Notes: generated from the sequence alone by a model not told the origin. Shown: positions 26,131 to 38,457, counted from the stretch's first letter. The stretch is 64,000 bases of DNA from Sindora glabra (GCA_020226215.1 CM035235.1:43739511-43803510), one strand, 5' to 3'. A program made the numbers and translations.

Positions 26131-26318
26131 CGCTATTTTCAAAAAAGTATGATTTCATAAATGAAATGCTAACTAAGGATAATTTTGTCTAAATAAATAA
26201 TTTTTTATATTATCTATGTTATATACATATGATAATTAGCAATCGATAATATAACATTATAGTATCATTTTCTTATATAATTATGTATTAAATATTGAAC
26301 AACATTATATTTTATTAT

Positions 26319-28787
26319 CATAAACTAACCCTAGTCATGATCAGTATGGAATCCTTTACTTAATTTTTGCTAGCCTAAATTGTTGATCTTACTATAACAT
26401 AGTAAAATATACATAGGAGTATAAGAAATCTTTCATATATTGTTAGGGAAATGAAGGTATTATCATTTAATAAAAATATTGTTCAAATCCATAAAGAGTT
26501 TGACGTGCTTATATCCATCTAGTTTAAGGACAAGTTAGTCTAACTAATCTTAGAAAACACAAGTTACTATCCCACCACCCTTTTTTCCTTATACAAATGA
26601 AGGTCTATACACATCTATAACAAAATATCCAATGCTATCCCAAAACCACACTAGTTGAACTCCTAAAAGCTTGACTTTGGGGTAGTGATGATGAATTTAT
26701 TTGAGAATTTGTGAGACAAAATAGGGGTAAGTATAAGGCTTAATGAATGAATATTCTAACACAAGTAATCTTAAGCAATAATATATAACTTGCTAAGTGT
26801 ATTTATCCTCTTGTAAACCAAAACACTTCATCATACTTGTTACAATACCACTATCATTAGCATTATCACAATCATGTATAATCATTCTCATTCTTTAGTG
26901 CCATTACACAATGCATACTTTCATTCATGCCATAATCTCAACATACATAATCAATTATGCTCATTCAAGTCAAGATCCAATTTATGTATTAATTTAAGCC
27001 ACAACCATATTGCATAATGCATGAATAACAAAACAACGAAAGGAATTAAACTTTTTTGTGACTTTAAGCTAACCTTATGCCCTTTATAAATCCAACTTTG
27101 TCTTTCTTGGGTCAATTTTATACCTTTCACAAATGGTTATAGAATTTGGTGTTCACATTTCACATTGCCCACATCACATTTCTCATGATCTCATCATATT
27201 CGTTCTCATTAAGTACATGTGCATTAATTCTCAATCATTTTGCATGGCCACACATTTCATTTTTCTCAAGTAATCATATTAACCACCTCAAATTATACAA
27301 GCAATACAAATATGCAATACAATTGTATTCATCAATATTACCACACCTTTATTGTATGACCTTAAGCAATTTAATGTATACAACAACATGTATTCGAGTA
27401 TCCTTATAGGATATAATTAGTCAATTCCAATAAATAATTCAAAATCAAACCCATGGCAACACCATTGTAATAATTACATAATGTTTATATACATTTATAA
27501 ATACAATTCACACCTCACATGACCTATTTGTCTCAATTAATAACATTAGTCTTAATCAAAATTGTTCTTCTATCAATTTAATATATCATAGTTATTTGTA
27601 TACATTTATGTGAAAATGAAATTCATCATTTTTAGACTGATAATTCATCTCATATAAATGAACATACATTGTTCCAAACATTTACATGTGGTTTAAATTA
27701 CTTAAAACATTAGTTCATGTTAATAAGTTTGAGCATTAATAGGGCAACAATCAATTATTGGCTTCTAGAAAGGAACCCTACCTAATCCTTAAATCAACAA
27801 TTGATAGCTAGGGCTTAGTGGTTGACTATTATGCTGGATTTCTACAAATTTCCTAACACAATGCTATAGTTTATATGGCTATAAATGCTATCCAACCCTT
27901 TTATTACTTTATAACTATCCACCAATTCATTAGTACACTAATACCACATCCCATTCATTTCATTTTCATTATCTAACACATATTAATAAAATTAAATCAA
28001 CATATTCCCAAAACTTAAAGTTTAAACCTAATAAAATCTAAATCTATTTAAAATCATAAAACATAATTAGAATGTTCACTCATCAAGTATAAAGGAAGAC
28101 TTGGGGAGGTTGGATCCATTAATCACTAGCCTTAATCATCCAATATTTCCAGTATTCTAAGTTAGGGTTCATTCTTCCCTTTCAAATCAATTGTTTAAAT
28201 TTTACTCAAACTCAAGAAAGCAATTGAGATTTTTGTTAAAATGAAAACTTTTCCTTATTTTTGTGGAAGATTTAATGAAGATTCATTCCTTGCTTGCTTG
28301 ATTAAAGAAGGACTTGAAAGGGAGGAAGAAGAAAAAGAAAAAGAGAGTTTGGGAGATGAGGTATTAAGGTTTGTGAAGTGGGAGGAAATGAAATGGGCTA
28401 TTAAGGTTTGGGCTTAATGTTAGGATTATAAATGGGCTAGACAATTTTCATCATTTGCCTAAAAATCTTTTCTATACTTACATACTCACTTCTAATTATT
28501 TATAACCATTAATTCTTTTATTTCACAAACTTTTTCTAAACAAATCATATAAGCTACTCATTTTAAGCTCATTCAAATAATTTATTTCTATTTTCTCAAA
28601 ATTTCTATGTGAAACTAGTTTAATTTAATTAATTTTCTTTCTTTTAGGATTTCATTCTTATCTTCTCTATCAATTTTTTTAGTCACCATCAAATCTTTAT
28701 TCTAAGCTATTACGATCAAGAAAAACTAATTGTATCTATTAAAATCAAATAATTTATTTCCACTTACAAATTAAAATTTTAAAATCC
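26319..28787 (-). mobile_element. solo LTR of a Ty3/gypsy element
   Basis: Read on the minus strand, it parallels the LTR at about 44,590-46,536. Shared stretches are 'gtttataaaggg' (as gatttataaagggcata here), the closing 'ctag(c/t)aaaaat(t/c)aag' and 'ggttaagt'-like end, and an opening with 'gaaataaa'. No gag or pol lies next to it, so it is a solo LTR. The flanking direct repeat TTTTATTAT (26,310-26,318 and 28,788-28,796) fits an insertion site, though only 5 bp is expected. The open frame at 27,146-27,409 lies inside and is not coding. Confidence 0.6.
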
Positions 28788-29099
28788 TTTTATTATGTTA
28801 TCCTATACTATTATGTTAACTTATCTTATCATATTTTGTACTATCATGTTATTCAAACAAACCCTAAGAGTTTGTTATCACTCAAACAATTTAATACTAA
28901 AAATAAAAATTTTGTTTTACTTTTTTACATTTCATGCATATAATTAAAATAAAACTATAGGTTGAGATAACTTACACTCAAGAGAGGATAATTAAGTGTT
29001 TTCAAAACTTTCATAATTTTTAAAATTTCTTTTTGAAAAATTTGTAATTTTTAGAAGTCATAAGGATAATTTCAACTTAATAAATCCGAGATATATTTT

Positions 29100-30760
29100 T
29101 TATGATAACACATGTAAGAAAATATAACAAATCAAAGTATTTGTACAAAGTCACTTAATCAACAATACATAAGTAAGGCATTAATAAGAACCTATATATA
29201 AATGGATGTCTCTTTCAACCTTTTAAACATTCAAGTAACTAGATAAGCATTGAAGCATAATATATCTAATGAATTTCATCAATAAAAATAGAGTATATAA
29301 TCAAATATAAAAATAGTATAAGTAGAAAGATTAAACACAATGATTTATAGTGATTCTCCCTCAAAGATTCTCTCCAAGGTGTATATCCACTCTTTAAGCT
29401 CACAAGTTAAGGTTTACATGTCTAGTATCCTTTCAAGTTCCAACTAGCACTTAAAAAAAGCCTTACAAATCATCTTTCCAATACAAGAATTTCCCTTTTA
29501 AGATTTTTCACTCAGTTCTCAATCTTTAAAAGATACCTTACTTTTGGTTTCTTAGGATTTCCCCAACAAGATTTAATAAATATTTATCAAAATAAATAAC
29601 AACTCAAATAAATCCTCTTAAAAAGTATATAAAACCAATGAAGCACCTAAAGCAGAGGAAATTCATAATGAAGTGCTCAAGTTATGATTTTGATGGAAGA
29701 AAGATCAAAATGTTGTTAAGCAATGAATTGTATATTTTGTATGATGATTCTTAGCTTAAATGAGAAGCTATTTGGAACACTGGGAAATGAAAATTAACCG
29801 GTATAGTTATTGCTTTACATATTTTGCTCCAAAGTCCATCTAGAGGCCAGCAATCATCCATTAAGATACAACAATCAATTGTTATGCCAACATGGTTCAA
29901 TAAAAACTTTAAAATATTATAACCTTTTCATTTCAAAGTCATTTTAAGTAAATGACCTATTGTTTAGAAAGTTTTTTTTCCTAGTTTACATTCTAATGAT
30001 ATTGATTTCATGCTTATATATTATGTATTTTTTTGAAATATGATTAAAATAATAAGCAAAGCTAGAATATTTGGATTATGAAAAACTAATATTCCAACTT
30101 AATAGTCTATTAGTAGTTAGACCAACATATTTTAACAAAAGTCCTAACAAAAACTTTGAAAGGTCATAAATTCTCCATTTCAAACTCATTTTAAGAAATG
30201 ATATGTTGTTAGAAAGGTTTTTGAGTCTACTTTCAAATGATATTAGTTTTATATTAGTACCTTGTATATTTTTTGAGATATGATTAAAACAATAAGCAAA
30301 ATTAAAAAAAAAATTGGATTGTGAAAAACTTATTTCTAGATTCAACTTGTAAAATTTATAATTTTTTCATATTTTAACTATTATAAGGAAATGATTAATC
30401 TATCAAAAGCTCTTTGAGTCTATTTTCATTTGAAAGAAAATTCACAATTAAAATTTTAGTATTTTGTGATATATGATTAAAAAAGTAACCAAAAATTAAA
30501 ACTAAAAATATTGAAACTCAAATATTGTTTATTTTTGGAATGTCCTATAAACTATATTATTTTTTAAATGTCTCATAAATTATGTTGTGAAAGCAAAATT
30601 GTATGTTATCCTTTTCAAAAACATTTTAAGAAAAGTTAAGATCTAGAAAATATATTTTTGAGCTCTATATCTTGGAAGACTTAATTTTACAAAAGAAAAA
30701 AAAAGCCTAAAAGAAAAGACTATATACTCAATGAAATTTTAAGTTTTTGTTGATACATTC
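29100..30760. mobile_element. retroelement relic with three diverged ~230-bp copies
   Basis: Three copies start near 29,905, 30,140 and 30,350. Each has 'ttcaaa(g/c)tcattttaag', an 'aaatga' word, 'gtttt(t/g)agtcta'-like text and 'atatgattaaaa(t/c)aataagcaaa'. The segment 29,340-29,430 (gtgattctccctcaaagatt, aagctcacaag) resembles untranslated parts of copia elements. The minus-strand frame at 30,076-30,345 is within copy 2 and not conserved. Confidence 0.45.
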
Positions 30761-30963
30761 AAATTTCCAAAACTTCGACACTTCCATTCTTCAAAAACTT
30801 AGATGGTCACTCCTTTTTCTTGACTTTCTTCTTTATTTCTTTTTGAGTTGAGTATAATAAAATCTTTCATTGCTTCATTTGAATGCTTAGTCCTTTCCTA
30901 TTGGACAATTTTATAAAATACATAAATTTTACAAGTTATATATATAATTAGTCTAATAGACTA

Positions 30964-30965
<2 letters not shown>

Positions 30966-31007
<42 letters not shown>
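30966..31007. repeat. (TA)n microsatellite in intron 1
   Basis: About 21 TA units; seen directly. Confidence 0.95.
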
Positions 31008-31010
<3 letters not shown>

Positions 31011-31473
31011 GAACAAGTTAGCATATAAGCATACATTGTAATTATTATGTAATTTATTAATTACAATATAGCATGCATATTAAAATTGTATAAATATAAC
31101 ACTTTAATGCAAAGATATATAATATTATTGTTATAATATTTAATTATCATTTATCACCATCGAAATTCATCGTTTAGAATTTGAGATCAACAAAAAAACA
31201 ATAAAAAAGGGTAACATAGTTTAAAAAAATAAATAGATGAAATTTCTAAAACTAAAACTTTAAAAAAATTAAAAGTCAATTATTCTTTTTATATCACTTC
31301 AACGACACATTACGATAAAAGGATGGATTTTTTTTCTTATTTCAAACTTATCAATTTGCCATCTGTAGCTGCATTTTTCCCTTTTATATAAAGTTAGTCG
31401 GTTTTATGTAATTGAATTTACTTCAACTAAATAATTTTTTTATATTTATTTCTTCTTGTATCTTTTGCATTTA

Positions 31474-33631
31474 GAGCTCCTTTCGACTATAGTATAAGAA
31501 AAGGTGGATAGTAATATCATATAATATCCTGTCCTAGTAATTGTTTAGTGGACTTATTAAATTAGATAATTTAATTCGAACAAACTATTTTGTTCTATTA
31601 ACGAAAGATAAGATTATCATTTCTCTTTTGATATGATGAATCATAGAATAAGTTATTGGCAAATGGTGGATTGCAAACTTATGGTTGGCCATTGCCCACT
31701 ACTACTTATTATTATTAATCACAGTTAACTACTAAGTATTGTTAAATATGATCTACTAATATTTATCACTATTGACTACCTCACATTGGCATTCACTACT
31801 ATTGATCATTACTTAGGGTGGGCATCGGGCCATTAAAACCAGTTAACAGCTCTTTTTCATCCGATCGTCACTAACAAACGCAAACAATAATTCACCCAAA
31901 GTTGATCGATTTGTAGCTGCCACTCGCCCTAAATCAATAGTGTAGATTGACGACAAGTTTGGGTGGTTACTGATGATTTAAAACTTTCTAACAATTAGTA
32001 GGTTAGACAAGAACGTTGGGCCTCCCAAAATAGGTTTAGTGACCTCAAAAACCTCCGTGGGCTACACAAAGGTTTTTTATTTTTTTAAATACTAAATGGA
32101 GTTTACATAATAGCAAGAACAGAGAATACAAAATAGTTACCCATTATCCATAACAATCCTAACAAACCATAAAAAATTAAACAAGATTTTATGTCCCTAG
32201 GAGGACTACAAAATATTTGTAATTGAACTTGGTCACACTTTACTTTTTTTGCAAGAACATTTGCACAGGAGTTTATTTCCTAGAAAGATACGTGTGATCT
32301 ATCTACAAAGGTGATGCCAACATAATATAATAGAGCCCATCATAAGAAAAAAAACAAAATTACAAAGCAATGCATCTCAAGTCAAGGGAAGATATTTATT
32401 ATTTTGTTTTGTCCAAGTTGCATTGCGCAAGAACGTCTTAGTGGCTCGAAGCCTCAAACTCAATCTTGAAAGGCTTGACAAGTGCACCGACTTGTTGAGG
32501 GAAACCTCATTTTTGAAATCTAGTTCAAAGATCTTGCTCGCCTTTTTCTTTTAAACTTTAAAGTTCCAATTTTTACAATTTCAATTTTCGAATTTAATTC
32601 CAAGCTTTTTGAAAACCTATTCGAATTCAATTTAGGGCACCACTTTTGAGAATTTATGGCGAATTTATCTTCCTTTACTTTCACATCCGCTTCATTGCAA
32701 TTCGCCTACTTTGACGCCTCTTACTTTCCAATGCCTTTCCCCGGCAGAGTGGCTAGAGAAGGATCATCCATTGTTTTGTTGTGATCTTGGTAATAAGGTA
32801 AACGATGACGTTCTTCAAAAGCATTTTGAAGATTTCCTTTCTTTAACATGGCAAGAGTTGTAAAGATAAACGCAGTGGGAAAACAAAGGGCTATGGATTT
32901 GTCAACTTTTCTGATGCTTCATACTTTGCCATTGCCTTTAAAGCGATGAATGGTAAATATGTTGGGAATAGGTCCATCAAGTTGTGCAAGAGTAAGTGGA
33001 AGGAGAAAACAAAGGGCGCTATTTGAGGTCATTTCAGAGGGGTCGCAGGTTGGGCAGATAGCGGTGCCCCACTGGTAATCGAGATTGAATTTATTTTGTG
33101 GCCCAATATTTTCAATCAAATTGCTCGGTATTAAGCTAGAACCCGAACTGACCTGTCTCAACACAAAATCAGGTTCAAACAGGCGGGTACCATCGAGTTG
33201 CTTAAAAAAGAGCACTCCTATCTTTTATTATTATCCATCATCATTAATCACCATTTGCTACTACTTATCAACGCTAACTTCCACCAATTCCTACCTATCA
33301 CAGTTGACTGCTGTTGCTATTAATCACCACTATTACTATTAATCACAGCTCACAATCACCTTTTATTATTAATAACCACTCATTGTCATTCCTATAAATA
33401 TATTATTTCAAAAATCAATTGTTATCTAATGATAATTTTGTCCAAACAAATATTTTTTAATATTGTTCATTTTATATACATATGATAATAAATAATTGAT
33501 TACATAACTTTATAAAATTGTGTATCAAACATTTAACAGTATTACATCTTTTTTTTTTCATTATTCTATCATGTACTATCCTGTTAGCTTATCTTATCAT
33601 CTTCTATATTATCATATCATTTAAATGGGTC
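31474..33631. mobile_element. Harbinger/Tourist-like element 2, with a hAT insertion
   Basis: Ends GAGCTCCTTTCGACTATAG and, read inward on the right, GACCCATTTAAATGATATG. Flanked by TTA and TTT, an imperfect 3-bp target. It shares 'gtataagaaaaggt', 'tatacatatgataat' and the terminal 'agcttatcttatcat' block with element 1. Subtracting the insertion leaves about 750 bp. Non-coding. Confidence 0.55.
31814..33220. mobile_element. hAT-like element inserted in the minisatellite
   Basis: Begins TAGGGTGGGCATCGGGCC and ends, on the minus strand, TAGGAGTGCTC followed by ACTCGATGGTACCCGCC. The flanks on both sides are the same ACC/ATT minisatellite, so the insertion is clear from context. The flanking 8-mers TCATTACT and TCTTTTAT agree at 5 of 8. 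Frames inside (32,919-33,215 minus; 33,085-33,342 plus) show no transposase features. Confidence 0.55.
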
Positions 33632-33807
33632 TTTGATTTGGATTAGTATAATGAAATTTTATATTATAAATTGATAGATTTTTAACTCTTTTTTATCGGT
33701 GTGTCATTTTTTTTAATTTAAATTTCATGCCGACCAAACTCTTATGTTGTTTGTGTTTTATGTCTTAATTCAATAAATCCATTTTGATATGTAATGCTAA
33801 TGCAAAG

Positions 33808-34374
33808 TTCTCTTCACCCATGTAATCCAGAATTCATAGGCATTGATTGTGGGGTTACTGCGGATTATGTTGACGAAGTAACTGGCCTTTGGTACCAAAC
33901 AGACACAAACTTCATAGAAACAGGAATCAATCAAAATGTTGTTCCCTTTGACGAATTCAACAATCCCTACTCTGGACCGCTAAAGACATTAAGAAGCTTT
34001 CCAGAAGGAGATCGAAACTGTTACGAACTGAGACCAAAACAAGGAAGGAACAACGCTTACCTGATCAGAGCTTTCTTTTCAAATCAAAACTACGACTACA
34101 AGAACCAGCTCCCGTCTTTTGATCTCTACGTTGGAGCCAACTTCTGGATCACAGTAGCATTGCCTAATACATCCATTTATTATGAAATAATTCATCATCC
34201 TTCGACAGACGTCATATACATTTGTCTTGTAAACACAAGATCCGGAACACCTTTTATCAACGCATTGGAACTGCAGAGTCTTAACAATTCCATCTACTCT
34301 CTGTCCCTTCCGTTAACCATATACAATGGACGATGTGATGCTGGCACTTCCCTTGGCACGTTTTGGCTGTCCAA
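33808..34374 (+). CDS. exon 2: N-terminal malectin-like domain
   Basis: Begins after 'gctaatgcaaag' and ends AA/GTAATG. It encodes FIGIDCGV, then YQTDTNFIETG, TLRSFPEG, NAYLIRAFF, FDLYVGANFW and GTPFINALEL, the ordered signature of the malectin-like repeat of LRR-I kinases. Near the end the usual run before the RYKDD motif looks rearranged (SLGTFWLSK), a possible small lesion, though the phase is kept. Confidence 0.85.
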
Positions 34375-34427
34375 GTAATGCATTTAACATTATTATTCTC
34401 ACACTTTTACTCACGTTTTGTAGCGAT

Positions 34428-34640
34428 GCTGAGTTGGCTTAGTTGATTATGAAAATTTAGATAAAATCATTATAACTCTTCTTTATCATAGGTTTGAATC
34501 CCTCTTAACGTTAGTAGGCAACCCTCTTTAAGAAAATCTACTGGCATTCAAGGATTAATTGAGTTACTGTTGTACAATTAGATTGAATTTCTTTCCTACT
34601 ATTTTCATTACTATTTTTTTTTTCAAAATTATAAACTATT
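34428..34640 (+). mobile_element. SINE-like insertion in intron 2
   Basis: Box-A-like 'gctgagttggcttagttga' followed 45 bp later by box-B-like 'aggtttgaatccct', then about 100 bp of unrelated body and a T/TC-rich end (about 34,613-34,625). The head resembles that at 4652-4735. A tRNA-derived SINE is the best reading; no target duplication was found. Confidence 0.5.
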
Positions 34641-34762
34641 AGCTAGAGGGAACCTACGCATTTAGATAGTTAAATGTTGTTGACTTGTTGCACTTGATCA
34701 AAACTCTTAAATAGTCTAGTATTTAAAAAAATTGCACATGAAAATTTCTCCACACTCTTCAC

Positions 34763-34796
<34 letters not shown>

Positions 34797-35154
34797 AAAG
34801 GAAAAATTCTACTTTGTCCCAGCACTATCTGTTAAAAAGTGTTTAAATGGTGTAGTAAACTTACTCAAATTAAACTTGGGTTTATATTTATTGTGTACAT
34901 TAAGCAAATATTAAAGAAGAGACACAATAGAGGGAGTGATGTTGATACACATTCCGAAAGTAACTTTCATATAGCAATTTTATTATAAAAAGTTTAAAAT
35001 ATTTTTTATTATAAAAAGTCACTGTTTAAATTTTGAAAAGTTATTTCTGAATTTATGAAAATTACTAGCAAGTGTGTATGGGTGGATGCCTTTAACTTTT
35101 TCATTAAAGAAATATGTTATTTTTATTATCCATTAACATATTAATTTTAATTTA

Positions 35155-35330
35155 GGGAGAGATTATCGTACAATATTGATGCAATAGTGTATCAATACAT
35201 TATTAAATTTAATCCTACATCAAACTTATTTTTTTTTCATAGTGAAATCAACATATTACACGTTGATATACCAATGGTAATGGTATTACTGAATACACTA
35301 CTGAATTGATGTGTACCAGAATCGTGTCCT
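35155..35330. mobile_element. small foldback MITE, family M, copy 3 (intron 2)
   Basis: Opens 'agagattatcgtacaatatt' with 'gtgtatcaatacatt' and 'attaaatttaat', matching the reverse of copy 1. Ends in an inverted equivalent. Non-coding. Confidence 0.55.
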
Positions 35331-35470
35331 TTAATTTATTTAATGATATGTTTTTCTCCGGATTAATTTAGCATACACAAAAGTGCACTTAATTTCTGGT
35401 CAAGTCGAGCTCAAGTTACCAACGGAATTTTTTTTTTAAATTTAAATTCTTCTTTAACGTGGAAATGCAG

Positions 35471-35949
35471 GTACAAGGACGATCCCTACCACCGATTCTG
35501 GCAAACATGTGATCTAGGAAATTTGTCTCATCCTTTGAATGCATCAGAGGATGCAAATATTGCATTCGGTGATTCTGCTTATAAGTTGCCATCAGAAGTA
35601 TTAAGAACTGCGGTGCGGTCATTTAATCTTTCTTCCAACATATCTGTTAACTGGACCGACGGATCATCTGATGAATTTTATGTGTACCTTCACTTTGCTG
35701 AAATTCAAAAGCTTTCCAGAGGGCAGAAGAGAGTTATCAATGTGGCTTTTGCTGATATAAACTCACCATCCGAAATAATAACCCTAGAATACTTGAAGCC
35801 AGTCACATTATGTCCCCAGAAGCCAACCAAAGGGTATGCCGCTTTTACCATTAGTACAGCTGCAGAATCTGGTGCTCCCCCTATCCTCAACGCTTTTGAA
35901 GTATACAAAGTGACCCCACAACCAAATTCTCCTACTGATGAAGCAGATG
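35471..35949 (+). CDS. exon 3: second half of malectin-like domain
   Basis: Starts after 'gaaatgcag' with a single base completing a Lys codon, then YKDDPYHRFW. Further family motifs are VNWTDGSSDEFYVYLHFAEIQ and APPILNAFEVYKV. The donor is GATG/GTAATT. Intact reading frame, in phase with exons 2 and 4. Confidence 0.9.
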
Positions 35950-36339
35950 GTAATTATGCTTTAATTAATTATTCTAATCATTTTCTTGTTTCAACTGCAT
36001 ATCCATTTTGTTTTAGACATTGTTAGAGTTATAATAAAACTATTCCCGAGCCTTCCAGGAACAATTGGTACTATATATGTGGTATCGGCCTATTAAGCTC
36101 AAAGGGGGTTTAATTCGTGCCACCAGAACTCTTCTAATTAAAATGAGATCTATGATATGTCCATGCTTCAAGTCCAAAGGGCTATTGCGTAAAAGGAAGC
36201 GTTCAAGTTTTAATAAGATCATTCCTGTGCTTTCCCCTATGTTTATTACCGCTTCAAGTTTTAAAATTCTGTCAAGTCACAAGTGTCAAAATGAGTGGAA
36301 AAAGTAAGTGCTACTATAATTTTCCAATTTATAACGCAG

Positions 36340-36481
36340 TGGATGCAGTCCTAGAAATCAAGCGTACTTATGGGATCTCCAGAATCACTTGGCAAGGAGA
36401 TCCATGTGCTCCAATTCAACCTACCTTTCCATGGGATGGTTTGGCATGTAGCTCTGACGAGATTCCAAGGATCATTTCTTT
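36340..36481 (+). CDS. exon 4: juxta-LRR segment
   Basis: Follows 'ttataacgcag'. Encodes VDAVLEIKRTYGI, then TWQGDPCAP and WDGLACS, the short conserved segment that links the malectin-like domain to the leucine-rich repeats. Donor TT/GTAAGC, phase 2. Confidence 0.93.
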
Positions 36482-37061
36482 GTAAGCAGTACTACTTCTT
36501 TGAACATTTAAACTTGAATAAATGATTCATAGACGTCCATTTTTTTAGTCTCCTTATAGATTACCAGAGAGTCAGTGACATTGCAATTCTCTGTTGATAA
36601 CTCCTTTAGGGCTGTTGATGATGACAGAATTTGATAAAACTTTAAGGTGACTTTATAATTTAGATGCATTTAATACCATACAGTACAAGGGAAGTGCAAA
36701 AGTGAACTGAAACACTACCGATGGCAGTGATTTGTTTAGAAGAAGGAAAATCAAAGGAAGAGAGGGAAATGAACGGTGTCCTTTCTAAAATTAAGCTAAA
36801 AATTTGAAGTTAACCGTTCATTCACTCAACTTCCAAACAAATACTAGTTGCAAAATATTCATGGCATGAGATCAATATATTATGTAGTCACAAATAACTA
36901 TGATGGCATATTAATCCATTGTGAGCAATGCTATTACCTTACTAAATGGATGAGCATAGAGATATGGAGCAAATTTCCTTTTCCTTTTACTCATGGAAGA
37001 AGTAGGTGGTTAGTGAGTAAAATTGGAAAAAACTAATGATTTGGTGAAATACAAGCTGCAG

Positions 37062-37133
37062 GAACCTGAGCTCAAGCAAACTATCAGGACAGATTGCTAC
37101 TTCATTCACCAAACTACAAAAACTGGAGTCCTT
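37062..37133 (+). CDS. exon 5: leucine-rich repeat 1
   Basis: 72 bp between 'aagctgcag' and GTAAGA. Encodes NLSSSKLSGQIATSFTKLQ and the start of the next repeat. One LRR per 72-bp phase-2 exon is the family pattern. Confidence 0.93.
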
Positions 37134-37312
37134 GTAAGATTTAATTTACAATTGCCTTCTTAACTTTCAAAAACTATTCTATGCAGACTAAGCTAGATAT
37201 ATATTATATTGTCTAGCAATTCCATCTGCTCGTTACGGCTTACATGTTGCTGGCTTCCCTTTCTGTTGTCTTTCCTTCTGATATGATGAGGGAAATTAAC
37301 TTCTTTGTACAG

Positions 37313-37384
37313 GGATTTGTCATACAATGAATTGACAGGGCCACTGCCAGGATTTCTAGCACAACTGTCTAGTTTGAAATTTCT
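37313..37384 (+). CDS. exon 6: leucine-rich repeat 2
   Basis: 72 bp between 'tttgtacag' and GTAAGC. Encodes DLSYNELTGPLPGFLAQLSS, a plant-type repeat. Confidence 0.93.
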
Positions 37385-37466
37385 GTAAGCCATTGATATT
37401 GTAACTTTCATGATCAGATGGTAAATTGATATGCCTCACAATTTTTTTGGGGTATTTTTTTGGAAG

Positions 37467-37538
37467 TAATTTGTCAGGAAACAAGCTCACAGGTTCGATT
37501 CCCAAGGCTTTGAAAGAAAAGGCTGATTTGCAGATGAG
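37467..37538 (+). CDS. exon 7: leucine-rich repeat 3
   Basis: 72 bp between 'tttggaag' and GTTTGT. Encodes NLSGNKLTGSIPKALKEKA, the NLSGN-type last repeat typical of LRR-I kinases. Confidence 0.9.
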
Positions 37539-38010
37539 GTTTGTTTAATCTACTTTATCAAATTCTAGTTCATTTAGTCTGTCACGTTCACAATGTCTTT
37601 TTAACATGAATGTATTTAACAGCCTTCAACCCTGACGAACCCAAACTAATAAGAGCACTTATCTCTTATCTCCTATTCTAGTTAATAGAACAATTCTCTT
37701 ATTCTGACGAAGAAAATAATTGCAAATTGCAACATTTGTTTCCTTCATCAACATTCAATTTCTTTAGTCACATTCACTCTCATGACTGCCAAATCCTATG
37801 GTATTCTTTAGAAGTATTTTTCTTTCCTACTTCTGACATAGCCTGGAAGAGACTTTTCTTTGTGTTCTTTTCTCTATATTTTATATAATTAAATTTCTAT
37901 TCTCTTGACATGGTTTAACTTGTTCGTTTGTATATGTGTGATTGTCATAAAAGAATTGCACTTTTATTGTGACAAACATATTGAAATTTGACCCATTTCC
38001 GTTTTATCAG

Positions 38011-38153
38011 TTTAGATGACAATCTGGATCTCTGTGTGATGGATTCATGCAAAAGACACAAGTTTGTTGTTCCACTTATTGCATCAATTGGAGTTTTCCT
38101 CATAATTATTGTTGTTTCCTTAGTTATCCGGAGACTCAAAAAGAAAAGAAAAG
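38011..38153 (+). CDS. exon 8: cysteine cap and transmembrane segment
   Basis: After 'cgttttatcag'. Encodes LDDNLDLC and a second Cys, then the hydrophobic run FVVPLIASIGVFLIIIVVSL, then a basic stop-transfer (RRLKKKRK). Donor AAAAG/GTATTC, phase 1. Confidence 0.92.
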
Positions 38154-38457
38154 GTATTCTCATTAAATTTAATAATCTTTGTTCCATGGTACCCTGTACA
38201 CCCATTTGTCCTGGATCCTGTTCGCAGATTTGTTCAGACGCAGAAGTATAGTTTATATTTTTTACATGTCATTGAACTCACCTTTTTTTGTTTTTGGGTT
38301 ATTTTCATAGCTATGTACCAAGCTGAGTGGTTGACAGAATGTTCCATTCTTTCCCTCTCAGCATGTTGTCCAATGTTAAAACTTCTACTCAATTTTACAA
38401 TTTCAGAACATTTGATTCCTGCATTTTGTTGGTTAATAATTCTAATGAACTTCACAG

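Larger units (their letters stand above)
24678..28864. mobile_element. Harbinger/Tourist-like element 1, with two insertions
   Basis: Ends GAGCTCGATTAGATTAGAG and, read inward on the right, GGGTTTGTTTGAATAAC, flanked by TAA on both sides (24,675-24,677 and 28,865-28,867), the 3-bp target site of PIF/Harbinger transposons. Interrupted by a hAT-like element (24,721-25,471) and an LTR (26,319-28,787). Without them about 970 bp remain. Its core carries a degenerate ACC/ATT-rich minisatellite. The second copy at 31,474-33,631 shares both arms and the core. Confidence 0.65.

Noticed and set aside
27146..27409. Open frame of 87 codons, plus strand
   Set aside because: Falls in the solo LTR on the antisense strand and is simple C/A/T-rich sequence.
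32919..33215. Open frame of 98 codons, minus strand
   Set aside because: Entirely within the hAT-like element; no transposase motif (no BED finger or dimerisation signature).
33085..33342. Open frame of 85 codons, plus strand
   Set aside because: Lies across the right end of the hAT-like element and the ACC/ATT minisatellite; no family motif.
33794..33807. ATG at 33,794 as the receptor start
   Set aside because: It would leave no signal peptide before the extracellular domain, and a splice acceptor (gcaaag) lies inside this stretch.
38154..38457. An extra exon between the transmembrane and kinase exons
   Set aside because: The frame there does not join in phase, while skipping it gives the exact family length.
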